This document shows positions 34,679-44,222 of a DNA stretch of 64,000 nucleotides, piece by piece. The DNA is from Clostridiaceae bacterium. Lineage in GTDB: Bacteria; Bacillota; Clostridia; Lachnospirales; Lachnospiraceae. The notes under the pieces were generated by a model that made no database searches, had not been told where the DNA came from, and was given only the letters and a program-made list of their open reading frames with translations. The stretch covers positions 1 to 64,000 of the forward strand of contig CAJTGE010000008.1 in assembly GCA_910575795.1 (NCBI GenBank), read 5' to 3'. Each line of letters starts with the position of its first letter. Position 1 is the first letter of the stretch. Made by a program: the position numbers and the translations under genes.

Positions 34679-35074
34679 TTAATCTTTAGATAGTTCTTTC
34701 TTTTCAATCTGCTCCTGATAGGAAAGATAATTCACATAATCGATGAGGTGCCGCTTCGACTTTTTCGAGAAGGCCGAAATAAGACAGACAAAATCTCCCA
34801 CCGTAATGTGCTGGATAAATCGCTCTGAAAGCTGCGGCGGTATATTCGGGTGCGAAATGGTTCCCAGAATATAATCGGAGCTGACTTTATAATACTGCGA
34901 CAGGGTGTAAAGATGGAGCAGCGGCAAAGTGGCTTTAGCGGTTTCATAACGGGAATAGGTCTGCTGCGTTATCTTGAGAAGCTGGGCTAATTGTCCCTGT
35001 GTGATATCCTCGCGTTCCCGAAGAATCTTGAGACGTTCGCCGACTATGAATTTATCAAAACCTGAATTTTGCAT
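34679..35074 (-). CDS. XRE-family HTH regulator, tandem paralog 2
   Basis: The protein has 131 residues. The HTH has ITQGQLAQLLKITQQTYSRYETAKATLP and SSDYILGT. The C-terminal part FIQHITVGDFVCLISAFSKKSKRHLIDYVNYLSYQEQ matches paralog 1 closely. Start and ribosome binding site correspond exactly to the other copy, so a whole-gene tandem duplication with its promoter is likely. The two copies differ most in the HTH core and C-terminal tail, which may change the DNA target. Confidence 0.9.
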   Translation of the reverse strand: MQNSGFDKFIVGERLKILREREDITQGQLAQLLKITQQTYSRYETAKATLPLLHLYTLSQYYKVSSDYILGTISHPNIPPQLSERFIQHITVGDFVCLISAFSKKSKRHLIDYVNYLSYQEQIEKKELSKD

Positions 35075-35119
35075 GTCCGCACACCTCCTTTGCTACATTT
35101 AATTGTTGTAAAATACTGT

Positions 35120-35206
35120 ATCATACATGAAAAGGATTGTAGCAAAATACAAATAAATTGATGTAAAAATATTAATTAATACATATAATTCGTGTAAAAG
35201 ATTGTA
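35120..35206 (-). promoter_or_regulatory. Shared upstream box of the XRE paralogs
   Basis: The pattern TATCATACAT..AAA.GATTGTA.C (35120-35142) recurs at 34339-34362 upstream of paralog 1, and both are followed about 20 nt later by ATTGATGTAAAAAT. GATTGTA occurs again at 35200-35206. These are likely promoter and self-recognition sites of the XRE proteins. Confidence 0.5.
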
Positions 35207-35380
35207 CCAGTACACGATTTCACAGATACCCGGATATTAAGCGCCTGATAATCGCCGTTATTTTTGCAAGGCTGTACCAGGCAGCCAATTACTGCCCTTG
35301 TCCTTGTATTTACCAGAAAAATGGCATATAATCATGATATGAAAATTGTCCGGAAGACGAACAGGAAAGAGGAACACCAC

Positions 35381-36145
35381 ATGAACAAGAATGAACGCTG
35401 CCTGGCCATTTTGGAGCTGATTCAGAGATACCACAGAGTGGATGTGAAGGATCTGGCGCGGCAGTTTGGCGCGTCTGAGATGACGATTCGGCGTGATCTG
35501 AATTTTCTGGCGCAGCAGTATAATATCACGCGCACGCACGGCGGAGCTCTGATGGTAAATCAGACCGTGGTGCGCATGACGTCATTTGATGAAAAGCGTA
35601 TTTCCAACAAAGCGAGCAAGGAGCGGATTGCGGCGATGGCCGCGTCGCTGATCCGCGGCGGGCAGCGCATCTTTATTGACGCAGGGTCCACGACGCGGAT
35701 TATGCTGAATTACCTGGACAAGGGTTTACGCGCTGTGATTGTGACCAACCATTTAAAAGTAGCGGAAGAAGCGCTCCAGTATGACAATGTATCGGTGATC
35801 ATGCTGGGCGGAGAAATGATCCGGATCACAAACTGCAGCTCCGGCCCGGTGGCGGAGGAACAGATCCGCAAATATCAGCTTGATACAGCCTTCATCGGGG
35901 CTGCGGCGATTGGCACGGACGGACGCCTCTACGACGGCTATTCACCGGAGGCCCGCTTTAAGAGCTCCCTTTTTTCCGTGGCAAAGCGCGTATATCTGCT
36001 GGCTGATTCCACAAAATTTAATACATATGACTTAAACGGCTTTGCCTCCCTCTCACAGGTGGACGGCGTGATCACGGATCAGGGCCTTGACGAGGAGGGC
36101 AATAACCTTCTGAAAAAATATAATACAAGAGTAATCTTTGCGTAA
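35381..36145 (+). CDS. DeoR-family sugar operon repressor
   Basis: The protein has 254 residues from the ATG with AAGAGG 8 nt upstream; upstream in-frame ATGs lack a site. The N-terminal HTH has VDVKDLARQFGASEMTIRRDLNFLAQ and the RTHGGAL segment. The C-terminal ribose-5-phosphate-isomerase-like sensor domain has IFIDAGSTTRIMLNYL, VIMLGGEMI, DTAFIGAAAI and YLLADSTKF. DeoR proteins bind phosphorylated sugars. It precedes, on the same strand, the importer/kinase/aldolase operon, separated by its own terminator, and probably represses it. Confidence 0.92.
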   Translation: MNKNERCLAILELIQRYHRVDVKDLARQFGASEMTIRRDLNFLAQQYNITRTHGGALMVNQTVVRMTSFDEKRISNKASKERIAAMAASLIRGGQRIFIDAGSTTRIMLNYLDKGLRAVIVTNHLKVAEEALQYDNVSVIMLGGEMIRITNCSSGPVAEEQIRKYQLDTAFIGAAAIGTDGRLYDGYSPEARFKSSLFSVAKRVYLLADSTKFNTYDLNGFASLSQVDGVITDQGLDEEGNNLLKKYNTRVIFA

Positions 36146-36182
36146 CCGTTTCGGCGGCCCGATATCATATTGTCTGTAAATA

Positions 36183-36235
36183 AGGCCATAACAAACGCTT
36201 CCAGTTACAGGAAGCGCTATGTTATGGCCTTTTTA
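36183..36235 (+). terminator. Terminator of the deoR-type gene
   Basis: AGGCCATAACA (36183-36193) pairs with TGTTATGGCCT (36220-36230), and an inner GCTTCC/GGAAGC stem is present. TTTTT follows. Confidence 0.9.
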
Positions 36236-36320
36236 TGCGCACAACCGGCTAACATGTATGATAAATTTTTCTGTATGCATAACTTAAAGCAATCATTGAA
36301 AAAATAATAAAATAAAGCTA

Positions 36321-36494
36321 AACGAACATAAAAACCGGATTAAATCTGAAAAACAAAGAAAATTCCCCTAAAATCAAACATAATCAAACACAAAGAAAAA
36401 TAAAAACGAACATTAATTATACATAATAACTAAAAAATGCAGGTTAATTTTAGATATATATGGGATTGAAGTACAAAAATAAGTGTGCTAATAT
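36321..36494 (+). promoter_or_regulatory. Candidate DeoR operator array and promoter of the sugar operon
   Basis: Within a 395-bp AT-rich gap, related 10-mers recur in one orientation: AACGAACATA (36321), AATCAAACAT (36372), AATCAAACAC (36382) and AACGAACATT (36405). Direct repeats of this kind are usual for DeoR repressors. A promoter follows: TTGAAG (36466-36471), 17 nt, TAATAT (36489-36494). Confidence 0.55.
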
Positions 36495-36540
36495 GTTCGT
36501 ACAATCAAAAAACGTTCAAAGATAAAGGAGGAATTGTTTT

Positions 36541-37602
36541 ATGAAAAAAGTTTTGTCCGTTGCTATGGCCGGTATGCTTGCGCTGTCTCTGACGGCCTGC
36601 GGTTCTTCTGAAAAGCCTGCCGGGACGCAGGCTCCGGCTCCGACCGAGGCGGTGAAGACGGAGGCGGCTGTGGAGGAAGCTGTCACAGAGGCCGTGAAGG
36701 AGGACGCCGCTTCCGAGGGCGGCTACACGATTGGCTTTTCACCGTACACGCTGACCAATGAATATTTTACCGCGGTTCAGACCGGTGTTCAGACGGCTTG
36801 TGACGAGCTTGGCTGCGAGATGATTTCCTTTGACCCGCAGAATGATCCGACGAAGCAGGCGTCTCAGATTGAGGATATGATTGCAAGCGGCATCGACGCG
36901 CTGGTGTACATACCGTACGATTCCGCCGGAGCGCATACGGTTCTTCAGACCTGCCGGGACGCGGGCGTTAAGGTAATCAATGTGGACAATGTGATCACAG
37001 AGGATGATTATGAGCTGGTGGACGGCATTATCGCTTCTGACAATACGCAGCTTGGCTATCTGTCAGGCCAGTGGGTTGCCGAGAATCATCCGGATGGCGC
37101 GAATATCCTGATTGTTCATCTGCAGACAGCAGAGTCCTGTATCATCAATGTTGAGGGCTTCTGGTCCGGAATTAAGGATAATGTATCGAATGCGGACGCA
37201 TTTGTAGAAGTTCAGGTTGTAGAGGGCGAGGGAGCGACGGACGCGGCGTTTAATGTGGTATCGGACGCGCTTCAGGCTCATGATGATATTGATGTGATTT
37301 ACTGTATCAACGATACCTCTGCCCTGGGAGCGGTTCAGGCTGTGGAGGAAGCCGGAAAGGCCGGTTCCATTGACATTCTCGGCAAGGACGGCGCGCCGAT
37401 CGGCAAGCACGCGATCAAGGACGGAACCATGGTGCAGTCTTCCGCACAGCGGCCGACCTATATGGGTTACCTGGGCGTTCAGAATGCGGTAAAGGCGTTA
37501 AAGGGCGAGGAGTTTGAATTTAATATCGCAATTGAGTCCTACAGCATTGATGCGAGCAACATTGACGATTACGATCTGGATGCATGGGACGCTCTTGACT
37601 GA
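36541..37602 (+). CDS. ABC sugar-binding lipoprotein, RbsB-type
   Basis: The protein has 353 residues. A lipoprotein signal has the lipobox LSLTACGSS (Cys about 20), followed by an Ala/Glu/Pro-rich linker. The periplasmic-binding-protein type 1 domain has YTIGFSPYTLTNEYFTAVQTGVQ, DPTKQASQIEDMIASGIDALVYIP, IASDNTQLGYLSGQWV and DVIYCINDTSALGAVQAVEEAG. It is the first gene of the importer operon. The ligand is a pentose, hexose or deoxysugar, not defined by sequence. Confidence 0.93.
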   Translation: MKKVLSVAMAGMLALSLTACGSSEKPAGTQAPAPTEAVKTEAAVEEAVTEAVKEDAASEGGYTIGFSPYTLTNEYFTAVQTGVQTACDELGCEMISFDPQNDPTKQASQIEDMIASGIDALVYIPYDSAGAHTVLQTCRDAGVKVINVDNVITEDDYELVDGIIASDNTQLGYLSGQWVAENHPDGANILIVHLQTAESCIINVEGFWSGIKDNVSNADAFVEVQVVEGEGATDAAFNVVSDALQAHDDIDVIYCINDTSALGAVQAVEEAGKAGSIDILGKDGAPIGKHAIKDGTMVQSSAQRPTYMGYLGVQNAVKALKGEEFEFNIAIESYSIDASNIDDYDLDAWDALD

Positions 37603-37614
37603 TAATTGTATGGT

Positions 37615-37647
37615 CCGGCCCGGAACATTCCAGGCCGGATTTTTTTT
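37615..37647 (+). terminator. Intra-operon attenuating terminator
   Basis: CCGGCC (37615-37620) pairs with GGCCGG (37633-37638), followed by A and eight T residues. It lies between the binding-protein and ATPase genes and probably lowers expression of the downstream part, a usual way to make binding protein in excess. Confidence 0.8.
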
Positions 37648-37665
37648 GAAAATGAGGTAGGATAA

Positions 37666-39174
37666 ATGAGTGAAGCAAAGCTCCTTGAAATGAAAAATAT
37701 CACGAAGTCATTTGCCTCCAATGTGGTGTTAAACGGTGTAAATCTTTCGGTTGGCGGGGGCGAGGCGGTCGCGATTCTGGGTGAGAACGGGGCCGGAAAG
37801 TCAACGCTTATCAAGATTCTGGGCGGAATTTACAAGGCGGATTCGGGCGAAATCCGGATAAACGGGGAGACGAAGCACATCACCTCATCCGCGGTGGCGG
37901 GGGAAAATGGAATACGGATCATCCATCAGGAGATCATCATGGTTCCCGCGCGCACGATCGCGGCCAATGTATTTCTGGGGCGCGAGCCAAGGGACCGGTT
38001 TGGGATGGTGGACGCAAAGCGGATGGAGGAAGAGACGCAGAAGGTGATCGACGATCTGCATTTAAACCTGCGCGCCGGCGAACTGGTGGGCGATCTGTCG
38101 ATTGGCATGCAGCAGCTTGTGGAGATCATCAAGGCAGTTTCAGCAGAGGCGCGCGTGGTGGTTATGGATGAGCCGACCTCCTCTCTGTCCCAGGGCGAGG
38201 TGGAAACACTGTTTGGGATTATACGCCTCCTTCAGGAAAAGAAGGTTGGGATCATTTATATCTCACACAGGCTGGAGGAATTATTTGCCATCACGGATCG
38301 CATTGTGGTGCTGCGCGACGGAAAGATGGTCGGGGATGTGCAGACAAAGGGCGCGGATAAAGACGAGCTGATCCGCATGATGGTAGGTCGCGAGCTGACC
38401 AGCTATTATACAAAGAGCCGGCGGGAAATCCGCGGCGTTTCCCTTGAGGTGAAACATTTAAAGCACGCGGAGTATTTTAATGACATTAGTTTTTATGCGA
38501 GATATGGCGAGATCGTCGGCTTTGCCGGGCTGGTGGGAGCAAGGCGCACGGAGCTGATGAAAACGATTTTCGGGGCGTTTCAGAGGGCCGGGGGAGAGAT
38601 TTTCCTGGACGGAACGCCTGTAAACATCAAAAGGCCCAGGGATGCGATCGATCTGGGGATTGTCTATGTGTCTGAGGATCGCAGAGGCGAGGGCCTGATT
38701 CTTAAAAATGATGTGGAATTTAACATGGGCCTTGTCTGTCTGTCAGATTTTGTGAAGGGGATTTCCGTGGATTTTAAGGCGTGGGATACCATGGTCGAGG
38801 ATTACAGGCAGAAATTCCGCATCCGGCTCACGTCCTCCAAGCAGCTCACAGGCAATTTAAGCGGCGGAAACCAGCAGAAGGTGGTGCTGAGCAAATGGCT
38901 GGCCAAAAAGCCGAAGGTCATTATTCTCGATGAGCCGACAAGAGGGATTGATGTGGGATCAAAGGCTGAGATTTACGCGATTATTGATGAGCTGGCTTCG
39001 GGCGGAGCGTCGATCATCATGGTATCGTCAGAGCTCCCGGAGATTATTAACATGTGCAACCGGTGCTATGTGATGTGCGAGGGGCGGATCACAGGAGAAC
39101 TGAGCGAAACGGACTTTACGCAGGAGACGATGATGGCCTTTGCAACAAACCGTGAGACGGGTGACAGAGAATGA
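37666..39174 (+). CDS. ABC sugar transporter ATPase, RbsA/MglA-type (two ABC domains)
   Basis: The protein has 502 residues. Domain 1 has Walker A GENGAGKST and the DEPTSSLSQGEVETLF region. Domain 2 has signature LSGGNQQKVVLSKWLAKKPKVIILDEPTRGIDVGSKAEI. As in other RbsA proteins, the Walker A of the second half is degenerate (FAGLVGARRTELMKTIFG). It is coupled with the RbsC-type permease that follows 18 nt after the stop. Confidence 0.95.
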   Translation: MSEAKLLEMKNITKSFASNVVLNGVNLSVGGGEAVAILGENGAGKSTLIKILGGIYKADSGEIRINGETKHITSSAVAGENGIRIIHQEIIMVPARTIAANVFLGREPRDRFGMVDAKRMEEETQKVIDDLHLNLRAGELVGDLSIGMQQLVEIIKAVSAEARVVVMDEPTSSLSQGEVETLFGIIRLLQEKKVGIIYISHRLEELFAITDRIVVLRDGKMVGDVQTKGADKDELIRMMVGRELTSYYTKSRREIRGVSLEVKHLKHAEYFNDISFYARYGEIVGFAGLVGARRTELMKTIFGAFQRAGGEIFLDGTPVNIKRPRDAIDLGIVYVSEDRRGEGLILKNDVEFNMGLVCLSDFVKGISVDFKAWDTMVEDYRQKFRIRLTSSKQLTGNLSGGNQQKVVLSKWLAKKPKVIILDEPTRGIDVGSKAEIYAIIDELASGGASIIMVSSELPEIINMCNRCYVMCEGRITGELSETDFTQETMMAFATNRETGDRE

Positions 39175-39192
39175 CATTCAGGAGGTATACAA

Positions 39193-40173
39193 ATGGAAAA
39201 ATCCAAAGCCGCAAAATCTTCCGGCAGAGCGGCCAGTTTCTTTAAAAGCAATATCGGTACGATCATCGGCCTGATTCTCCTGGTCGGGATTATATCTGTT
39301 TCAACGCCGAAATTTATGACCCCGTCGAATATGCTGAACCTGATGAAATCCAACTCCGTGAACGCGATCATAAGCTGCGGCATGCTGCTTGCGATCCTGA
39401 TGGGGGAGATCGATATTTCCGTTGGTTCAACGGTGGGCCTGACAGGCGTGATTGGGGCTTATATGATAACCAATATGGGCGCTCCGGTGTGGGCGGCCGT
39501 GCTGACCTGCCTGGCTGTGGGCGCTCTGGTAGGCACGATTAACGGAGTGGCGATCGCGTATTTCCAGGTTCCGGCCTTTGTGGCTACGCTGGCAATGCAG
39601 TGCATCGGAAGGGGGCTTACGCAGATCATCTCGGGCGGCGTTACAATCCGCGTGCGCAACGACGGCTTTACGGCTCTGGGCAATGCGAACCTGGGCGGGG
39701 GGATTTCCGTGATTATCGTCTATGCGGCGGTGATTCTGATCGCAACGTGGTTTCTGTTAAACCGTACGCGCTTCGGATACTATGTCTACGCGATCGGCGG
39801 AAATAAGACAGCGGCCCAGTATTCGGGCGTGGATGTGAAAAAATATAATATGCTTCCCTATATCCTGATCGGCCTTCTGTGCGGGATCGGCGGACTGGTA
39901 TGGTGCGCCAGGCTGGGTTCCGCGGCGGCGACGCTGGGAAATGGGTTCGAGATGGATGCCATAGCGGCAGTCGTGATCGGCGGGACAAGCATGTCAGGCG
40001 GAGTCGGCACAGTGGGAGGCACATTTATCGGTATTCTGATTATCGGCGTGATCACCAATGGACTGAACCTGATGGAGATCAATTCCTTCTGGCAGAATGT
40101 CCTGAAGGGAATCATCATCCTGATCGCGGTTGTGATCGATGTGGCAAGGAAGAGCCGGGCGAAGCGGCAGTAG
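39193..40173 (+). CDS. ABC sugar permease, RbsC-type
   Basis: The protein has 326 residues and 8-10 predicted helices. The family motif is GEIDISVGSTVGLTGVIGAYM near residue 75, with later NRTRFGYYVYAIGGNKTAAQYSGVD and AAVVIGGTSMSGGVGTVGGTFIG. It forms the channel dimer of the importer with the preceding ATPase. Confidence 0.95.
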   Translation: MEKSKAAKSSGRAASFFKSNIGTIIGLILLVGIISVSTPKFMTPSNMLNLMKSNSVNAIISCGMLLAILMGEIDISVGSTVGLTGVIGAYMITNMGAPVWAAVLTCLAVGALVGTINGVAIAYFQVPAFVATLAMQCIGRGLTQIISGGVTIRVRNDGFTALGNANLGGGISVIIVYAAVILIATWFLLNRTRFGYYVYAIGGNKTAAQYSGVDVKKYNMLPYILIGLLCGIGGLVWCARLGSAAATLGNGFEMDAIAAVVIGGTSMSGGVGTVGGTFIGILIIGVITNGLNLMEINSFWQNVLKGIIILIAVVIDVARKSRAKRQ

Positions 40174-40188
40174 GGAAAAGGGAATTTT

Positions 40189-41676
40189 ATGGCGTTTGCA
40201 GGACTTGATGTGGGAACCAGCGGGAGCAAGCTGCTGGTATATGATTTAGAGGGCCGCGTGGTATTTAGGACCGAAGGCCGGTATGCGGAGCTGGGGGAAA
40301 ACGGCCGGAGAGAGCTGAACCCAAAGACCGTTCTTGACACGGTTTTCAAGCTTCTCAGAGAGGCGGGGGATTCCTGCCCGGAACCGATCGAGGCGCTGGC
40401 GGTTACGTGTCTCGGGGAGTCGGTGGCGTGCCTGGACGATAAAGGGGAGGCGCTCACGAATTCCATGCTCACCGGGGATGTCAGGGGGATTCCGGAGACA
40501 GAGGAGGTGATCCGCGCGTTCGGCGCCCGGAGCATCTTTGAGATTACGGGCCTGCCGCCCAATGAGCTCTACGGGCTTCCGAAATACAGGTGGCTGAACC
40601 GGAACACGGACGCGGTAAAACGCGCGGCGGCGATCCTGTTTTATGAGGATTATGTGACATTTAAGCTGACAGGAGAGCGAAAGGTCAGTTACACATGCGC
40701 GGCCCGCAGCATGGCGTTTGACATCCGGAAAATGGACTGGTCAGAGGAACTTCTCTCCTTTGCGGGCATCCGCCGCGGGCAGATGTCGGATCCGGTGGGG
40801 CCCTGCGAGGTGATCGGTACGATTTTACCCGGGATGGCGGATGAGCTTCATCTGAACCCAAAGCTTAAGCTGGTGTCAGGAGGCCACGACCAGTCCTGCG
40901 CCGCGCTGGGGAGCGGGCTTGCGGACATGGAGCGCGGCGAATGCGGGATGGGGACATGCGAGTTTCTGTTTACCATGCTGCCCGGCCCGATGATGACGCC
41001 GTATATGATGGAGAATGATTTTACCTGTATCCCGTATATCATCCCCGGCGCGTATCTGTCGAGCCTGGAGGTCACGACATGCGGCGCGCTGAAAAACTGG
41101 GCGCGGGACGGAATATTTGAAAGTGTAAAAAGGCGCTGCGAGGCGGGCGGACAGAATTTTTTTGCGGTCATGGACGAGGCGGCGAAAGAGGTGAGAACCG
41201 ATGTGCTGGCGCTCCCGCAGTTCGGCTCCTCCGGGAACCCGGATCTGTCCATGGATGCAAGAGGGACGATCGCAGGACTTACGATTCATACAAAGCCTGT
41301 GGAGATCTACCGTGCGATTCTGGAGAGCTTCGCGTTTCAGATGTATCTGTCGTACGGCCGGCTTAAAAAGCTGGGAACCCGGATGGAGAGCATCGCCGCC
41401 ACGGGCGGGGGCGCGGCGTCAGAGCTGACGCTGCAGATACGGGCCGATGTGTTTAATATGGAGGTTTCCTCCATGGAATGCGACGAGGCCGGGACACTGG
41501 GCTGTATGGTGATGGCAGCCACGGCGGCAGGCGCGTATCCGTCCCTGGAGGCCGGGATACGGCGGGCAGTCCGGACAAAACGGGTTTACCGGCCGGATGC
41601 GGCGATGCACGGCTGGTATATGGAAAAATTTGACAGATACAGGAAGCTCTATGAGAAAATGTTTGATTTTAAATGA
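40189..41676 (+). CDS. FGGY-family carbohydrate kinase 1
   Basis: The protein has 495 residues and starts MAFAGLDVGTSGSKLLVYD, the phosphate-binding loop of the ASKHA fold. The C-terminal half has VSGGHDQSCAALGSG, GTCEFLF, ESFAFQMYLSYGRLKK and AATGGGAASELTLQIRADV, corresponding to the FGGY signature region and ATP site. The catalytic base Asp is in SGGHDQ. The substrate is not clear: relatives phosphorylate xylulose, ribulose, fuculose or erythritol. It is the first of three FGGY kinases in this operon. Confidence 0.9.
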   Translation: MAFAGLDVGTSGSKLLVYDLEGRVVFRTEGRYAELGENGRRELNPKTVLDTVFKLLREAGDSCPEPIEALAVTCLGESVACLDDKGEALTNSMLTGDVRGIPETEEVIRAFGARSIFEITGLPPNELYGLPKYRWLNRNTDAVKRAAAILFYEDYVTFKLTGERKVSYTCAARSMAFDIRKMDWSEELLSFAGIRRGQMSDPVGPCEVIGTILPGMADELHLNPKLKLVSGGHDQSCAALGSGLADMERGECGMGTCEFLFTMLPGPMMTPYMMENDFTCIPYIIPGAYLSSLEVTTCGALKNWARDGIFESVKRRCEAGGQNFFAVMDEAAKEVRTDVLALPQFGSSGNPDLSMDARGTIAGLTIHTKPVEIYRAILESFAFQMYLSYGRLKKLGTRMESIAATGGGAASELTLQIRADVFNMEVSSMECDEAGTLGCMVMAATAAGAYPSLEAGIRRAVRTKRVYRPDAAMHGWYMEKFDRYRKLYEKMFDFK

Positions 41677-41734
41677 CAGAGTTTAGCGGCAGCCTGCCCG
41701 CCGGGTCATGGATGCATGAAGGAGGAATAAAAAA

Positions 41735-42571
41735 ATGAAACTGGTAAACGGATTTGACCTGATGGCCTATGCAAAGAAATACCATTATGTACTTCCGGCT
41801 TTTAACACGACGAATCTGGAGATGACGTATGCCATCGCGGCAGGGCTGATGGACGCCGGACTGCCGGGATATATCCAGATCTCTTCCAATAATCTGCGTC
41901 TTTCCAATCCGCGCATTATCGCGGAGATCGCCAGGGATGCGGTCCGCAGTTCAGAGATTCCCATCGGCCTCCATCTGGATCACGGAAAATCGTTTGAAGA
42001 TGTGAAAGCCTGCGTGGACGCCGGGTTTACGTCCATCATGATCGACGCGTCCCACCTTCCGTTTGAGGAGAATGTAAGGGAGAGCCGAAGGGCGGCGGAA
42101 TACTGTCATTTTTACAATATTCCGGTTGAAGTGGAGCTGGGCGCTCTTAAGGGCAAGGAAGAGGATATTGTAAATGAGGGCGATTGCAAGACAGATCCGG
42201 ATATGGTAGCGGATTTTGTGGAGCAGACAGGGTGTGATGTGCTGGCCGTGTCCGTGGGGAACGTACACGGGCTGTGCCTGAATCCCCAGATAGACATTCC
42301 TCTGCTTGCCAGGATCCATGAAGTATGCCCGGTTCCGCTCGTTCTGCACGGCGGCTCCGGTATTCCGAAGGAAGTGATATGGGAGGCTAAAAAGCACGGG
42401 CTCATCAAGATCAATTACGGCTCGGATCTCAGAAAGGAATTCATCCATACCTTTGGGGAGGCGTATGAGGCAGACCATAACGAGCACGATGTGATTCATC
42501 TGAGCGTTGCAGCTGTGGAAAACGTCCGGCAGAAGGCAAAAGAGCTGGTGAGTATGATCAATGAACGGTAA
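41735..42571 (+). CDS. Class II ketose-bisphosphate/ketose-phosphate aldolase (FbaA/GatY family)
   Basis: The protein has 278 residues. Zinc ligands appear in IGLHLDHGKSFED (His/Asp), VEVELGALKGKEED, VSVGNVHGLC and VLHGGSGIP; the KINYGSDLRKEF phosphate-binding segment is present. The family cleaves fructose- or tagatose-1,6-bisphosphate, or ketose 1-phosphates, to DHAP and an aldehyde. Between two FGGY kinases it probably cleaves the phosphorylated ketose made in this operon. The exact substrate is open. Confidence 0.9.
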   Translation: MKLVNGFDLMAYAKKYHYVLPAFNTTNLEMTYAIAAGLMDAGLPGYIQISSNNLRLSNPRIIAEIARDAVRSSEIPIGLHLDHGKSFEDVKACVDAGFTSIMIDASHLPFEENVRESRRAAEYCHFYNIPVEVELGALKGKEEDIVNEGDCKTDPDMVADFVEQTGCDVLAVSVGNVHGLCLNPQIDIPLLARIHEVCPVPLVLHGGSGIPKEVIWEAKKHGLIKINYGSDLRKEFIHTFGEAYEADHNEHDVIHLSVAAVENVRQKAKELVSMINER

Positions 42572-42660
42572 TGTTTTTTGCAGGACGCCATGGAGGAGAG
42601 GCTTAAGCATATACGTGATAAGCATGACAGGTGTGACAGGTTGTAAGGATGGATTGCAGC

Positions 42661-44154
42661 ATGAAACAGACTTTTTTGGGAATTGATGTCGGAACGTCTT
42701 CGATGAAGATCGTTCTGATAGATGAGGATAAAAATGTGCTGGCCCGGATCTCGGAGGATTATGAGATACGCCTGTCAGATAAGGGCTGGCGGGAGATCGA
42801 TCCGGAGAGCTGGTATGAGTGCATGGAACATGGCCTTAACCGGATCTTAAAGTCCCATGACAGGTCATCCGTTGCGGGGATCGGCATAACGGGGCAGATG
42901 CACACCCTGGTCGTGATGGGAGAGGATGGGAAACCGGTCCGTCCGGCGATGATGTGGAATGACACCCGCACGCAGGATCTGATACCAGCGCTTAAGGAGA
43001 GGATAAAGCATTTTCCGGAGGGCGAGTATCTGTCGCGTATTATTTCGACCGGAAGCCCTGCCGCAAACCTGTACTGGCTTGCCCTGCATGAGCCGGAGAA
43101 TTTCAAACGGATACATAAATTCCTGATAGGGCCGGATTATCTGGTATACCGGCTGACAGGGGTATACGGCACGGATTACTGCGAGGCTTCGACGTCCTGC
43201 CTCTATGAGCTGGAAGGACGGAAATGGTCAGAGGAGATGCGAAAGCTTATCGGGCTTTCAAAGGAAGCATACCCGAATGTGCGCGGGGCGGCAGTCGCGG
43301 CCGGAAACCTGACAGAGGAGACAGCGCGCCGCTTTTCGCTGAACAGGGGTACGCAGGTGTTGGTGGGAACCGGGGATAACCCGGCCACGGCGGTTTCCAC
43401 CGGCTGCCTGGGCCGCGGTTACCCGGTGATCTCACTGGGAACTTCCGGAGTGCTTATGATGCCGGTGGAAAAGCCGCAGGATCAGGACTGCGGGAAAGTG
43501 ATTCTGTTTTCCTTTGACGATACAGAGTATTCCTATCTGGTGCAGGGAGCGGTACAGTCAAATGGAAATGCGTTTGCATGGGCGGTGCGGATGCTCTGCG
43601 GGGGCGAGGATTTCTCCAGAGTAGACAGCCTGGTGGACACGGTGAGCGCCAGGGAGAATGAGATTTTATTTTACCCGCACTTAATGGGGGAAAAAACGCT
43701 GTACGCGGATCCGACGCTGCGCGGGGCGTTCATCGGGCTGGGGGGCGAGACAAAAAGTGGGGAGCTCCTTTACGCCGTGATGGAAGGGCTGTGTTTTGCC
43801 TTCCGCGAGCTGGCGGAAAAGATGAAATTGCCGCTCAAGCGCTTCGGCAGCGTTAAGGTAGTGGGAGGCGGGGCGCGGAGCGGGATGTGGATGCAGACCA
43901 TGGCCAATGTTCTGAATATCCGCGTTGAAAAGATGGACGGGATGATCGGATCCGCGTTCGGAATCGCGCTGCTTGCGGCCTGGCGGTGCGTGAACGGCGA
44001 TCCGGCGGATGCGGCCGGGATTGCGGAAAAGACGGTAAAGGTGGATCAGGTGTTTGAGCCGCAGGAAGAGATGGCGGCGGCTTGTGAGGAAAAGTATCGG
44101 AAATATCTGCGGATTCACCGGGCGCTGAAATATATTGATACAGGGAGGGCGTAG
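42661..44154 (+). CDS. FGGY-family kinase 2, xylulokinase-like
   Basis: The protein has 497 residues from MKQTFLGIDVGTSSMKIVLID, with AAGGA 10 nt upstream; an ATG four codons earlier is possible. Motifs are GIGITGQMHTLVVM, MMWNDTRTQDLIP, GTGDNPATAVSTG, ISLGTSGVLMM and VVGGGARSGMWMQTMANVL, matching XylB strongly, with catalytic Asp in GTGDNPA. Xylulose is the usual substrate, but in this operon another ketose is possible. Confidence 0.9.
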   Translation: MKQTFLGIDVGTSSMKIVLIDEDKNVLARISEDYEIRLSDKGWREIDPESWYECMEHGLNRILKSHDRSSVAGIGITGQMHTLVVMGEDGKPVRPAMMWNDTRTQDLIPALKERIKHFPEGEYLSRIISTGSPAANLYWLALHEPENFKRIHKFLIGPDYLVYRLTGVYGTDYCEASTSCLYELEGRKWSEEMRKLIGLSKEAYPNVRGAAVAAGNLTEETARRFSLNRGTQVLVGTGDNPATAVSTGCLGRGYPVISLGTSGVLMMPVEKPQDQDCGKVILFSFDDTEYSYLVQGAVQSNGNAFAWAVRMLCGGEDFSRVDSLVDTVSARENEILFYPHLMGEKTLYADPTLRGAFIGLGGETKSGELLYAVMEGLCFAFRELAEKMKLPLKRFGSVKVVGGGARSGMWMQTMANVLNIRVEKMDGMIGSAFGIALLAAWRCVNGDPADAAGIAEKTVKVDQVFEPQEEMAAACEEKYRKYLRIHRALKYIDTGRA

Positions 44155-44222
44155 GCGGGGCGGCCTTCTAAAGTCAGCCACGGCCTGCACGGATTCGGCG
44201 AATTGGACAAAGGGGGGATTTT

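Noticed and set aside
39858..40562. 234-codon Ser/Pro-rich minus-strand ORF
   Set aside because: It is a shadow across the RbsC-type permease and kinase 1.
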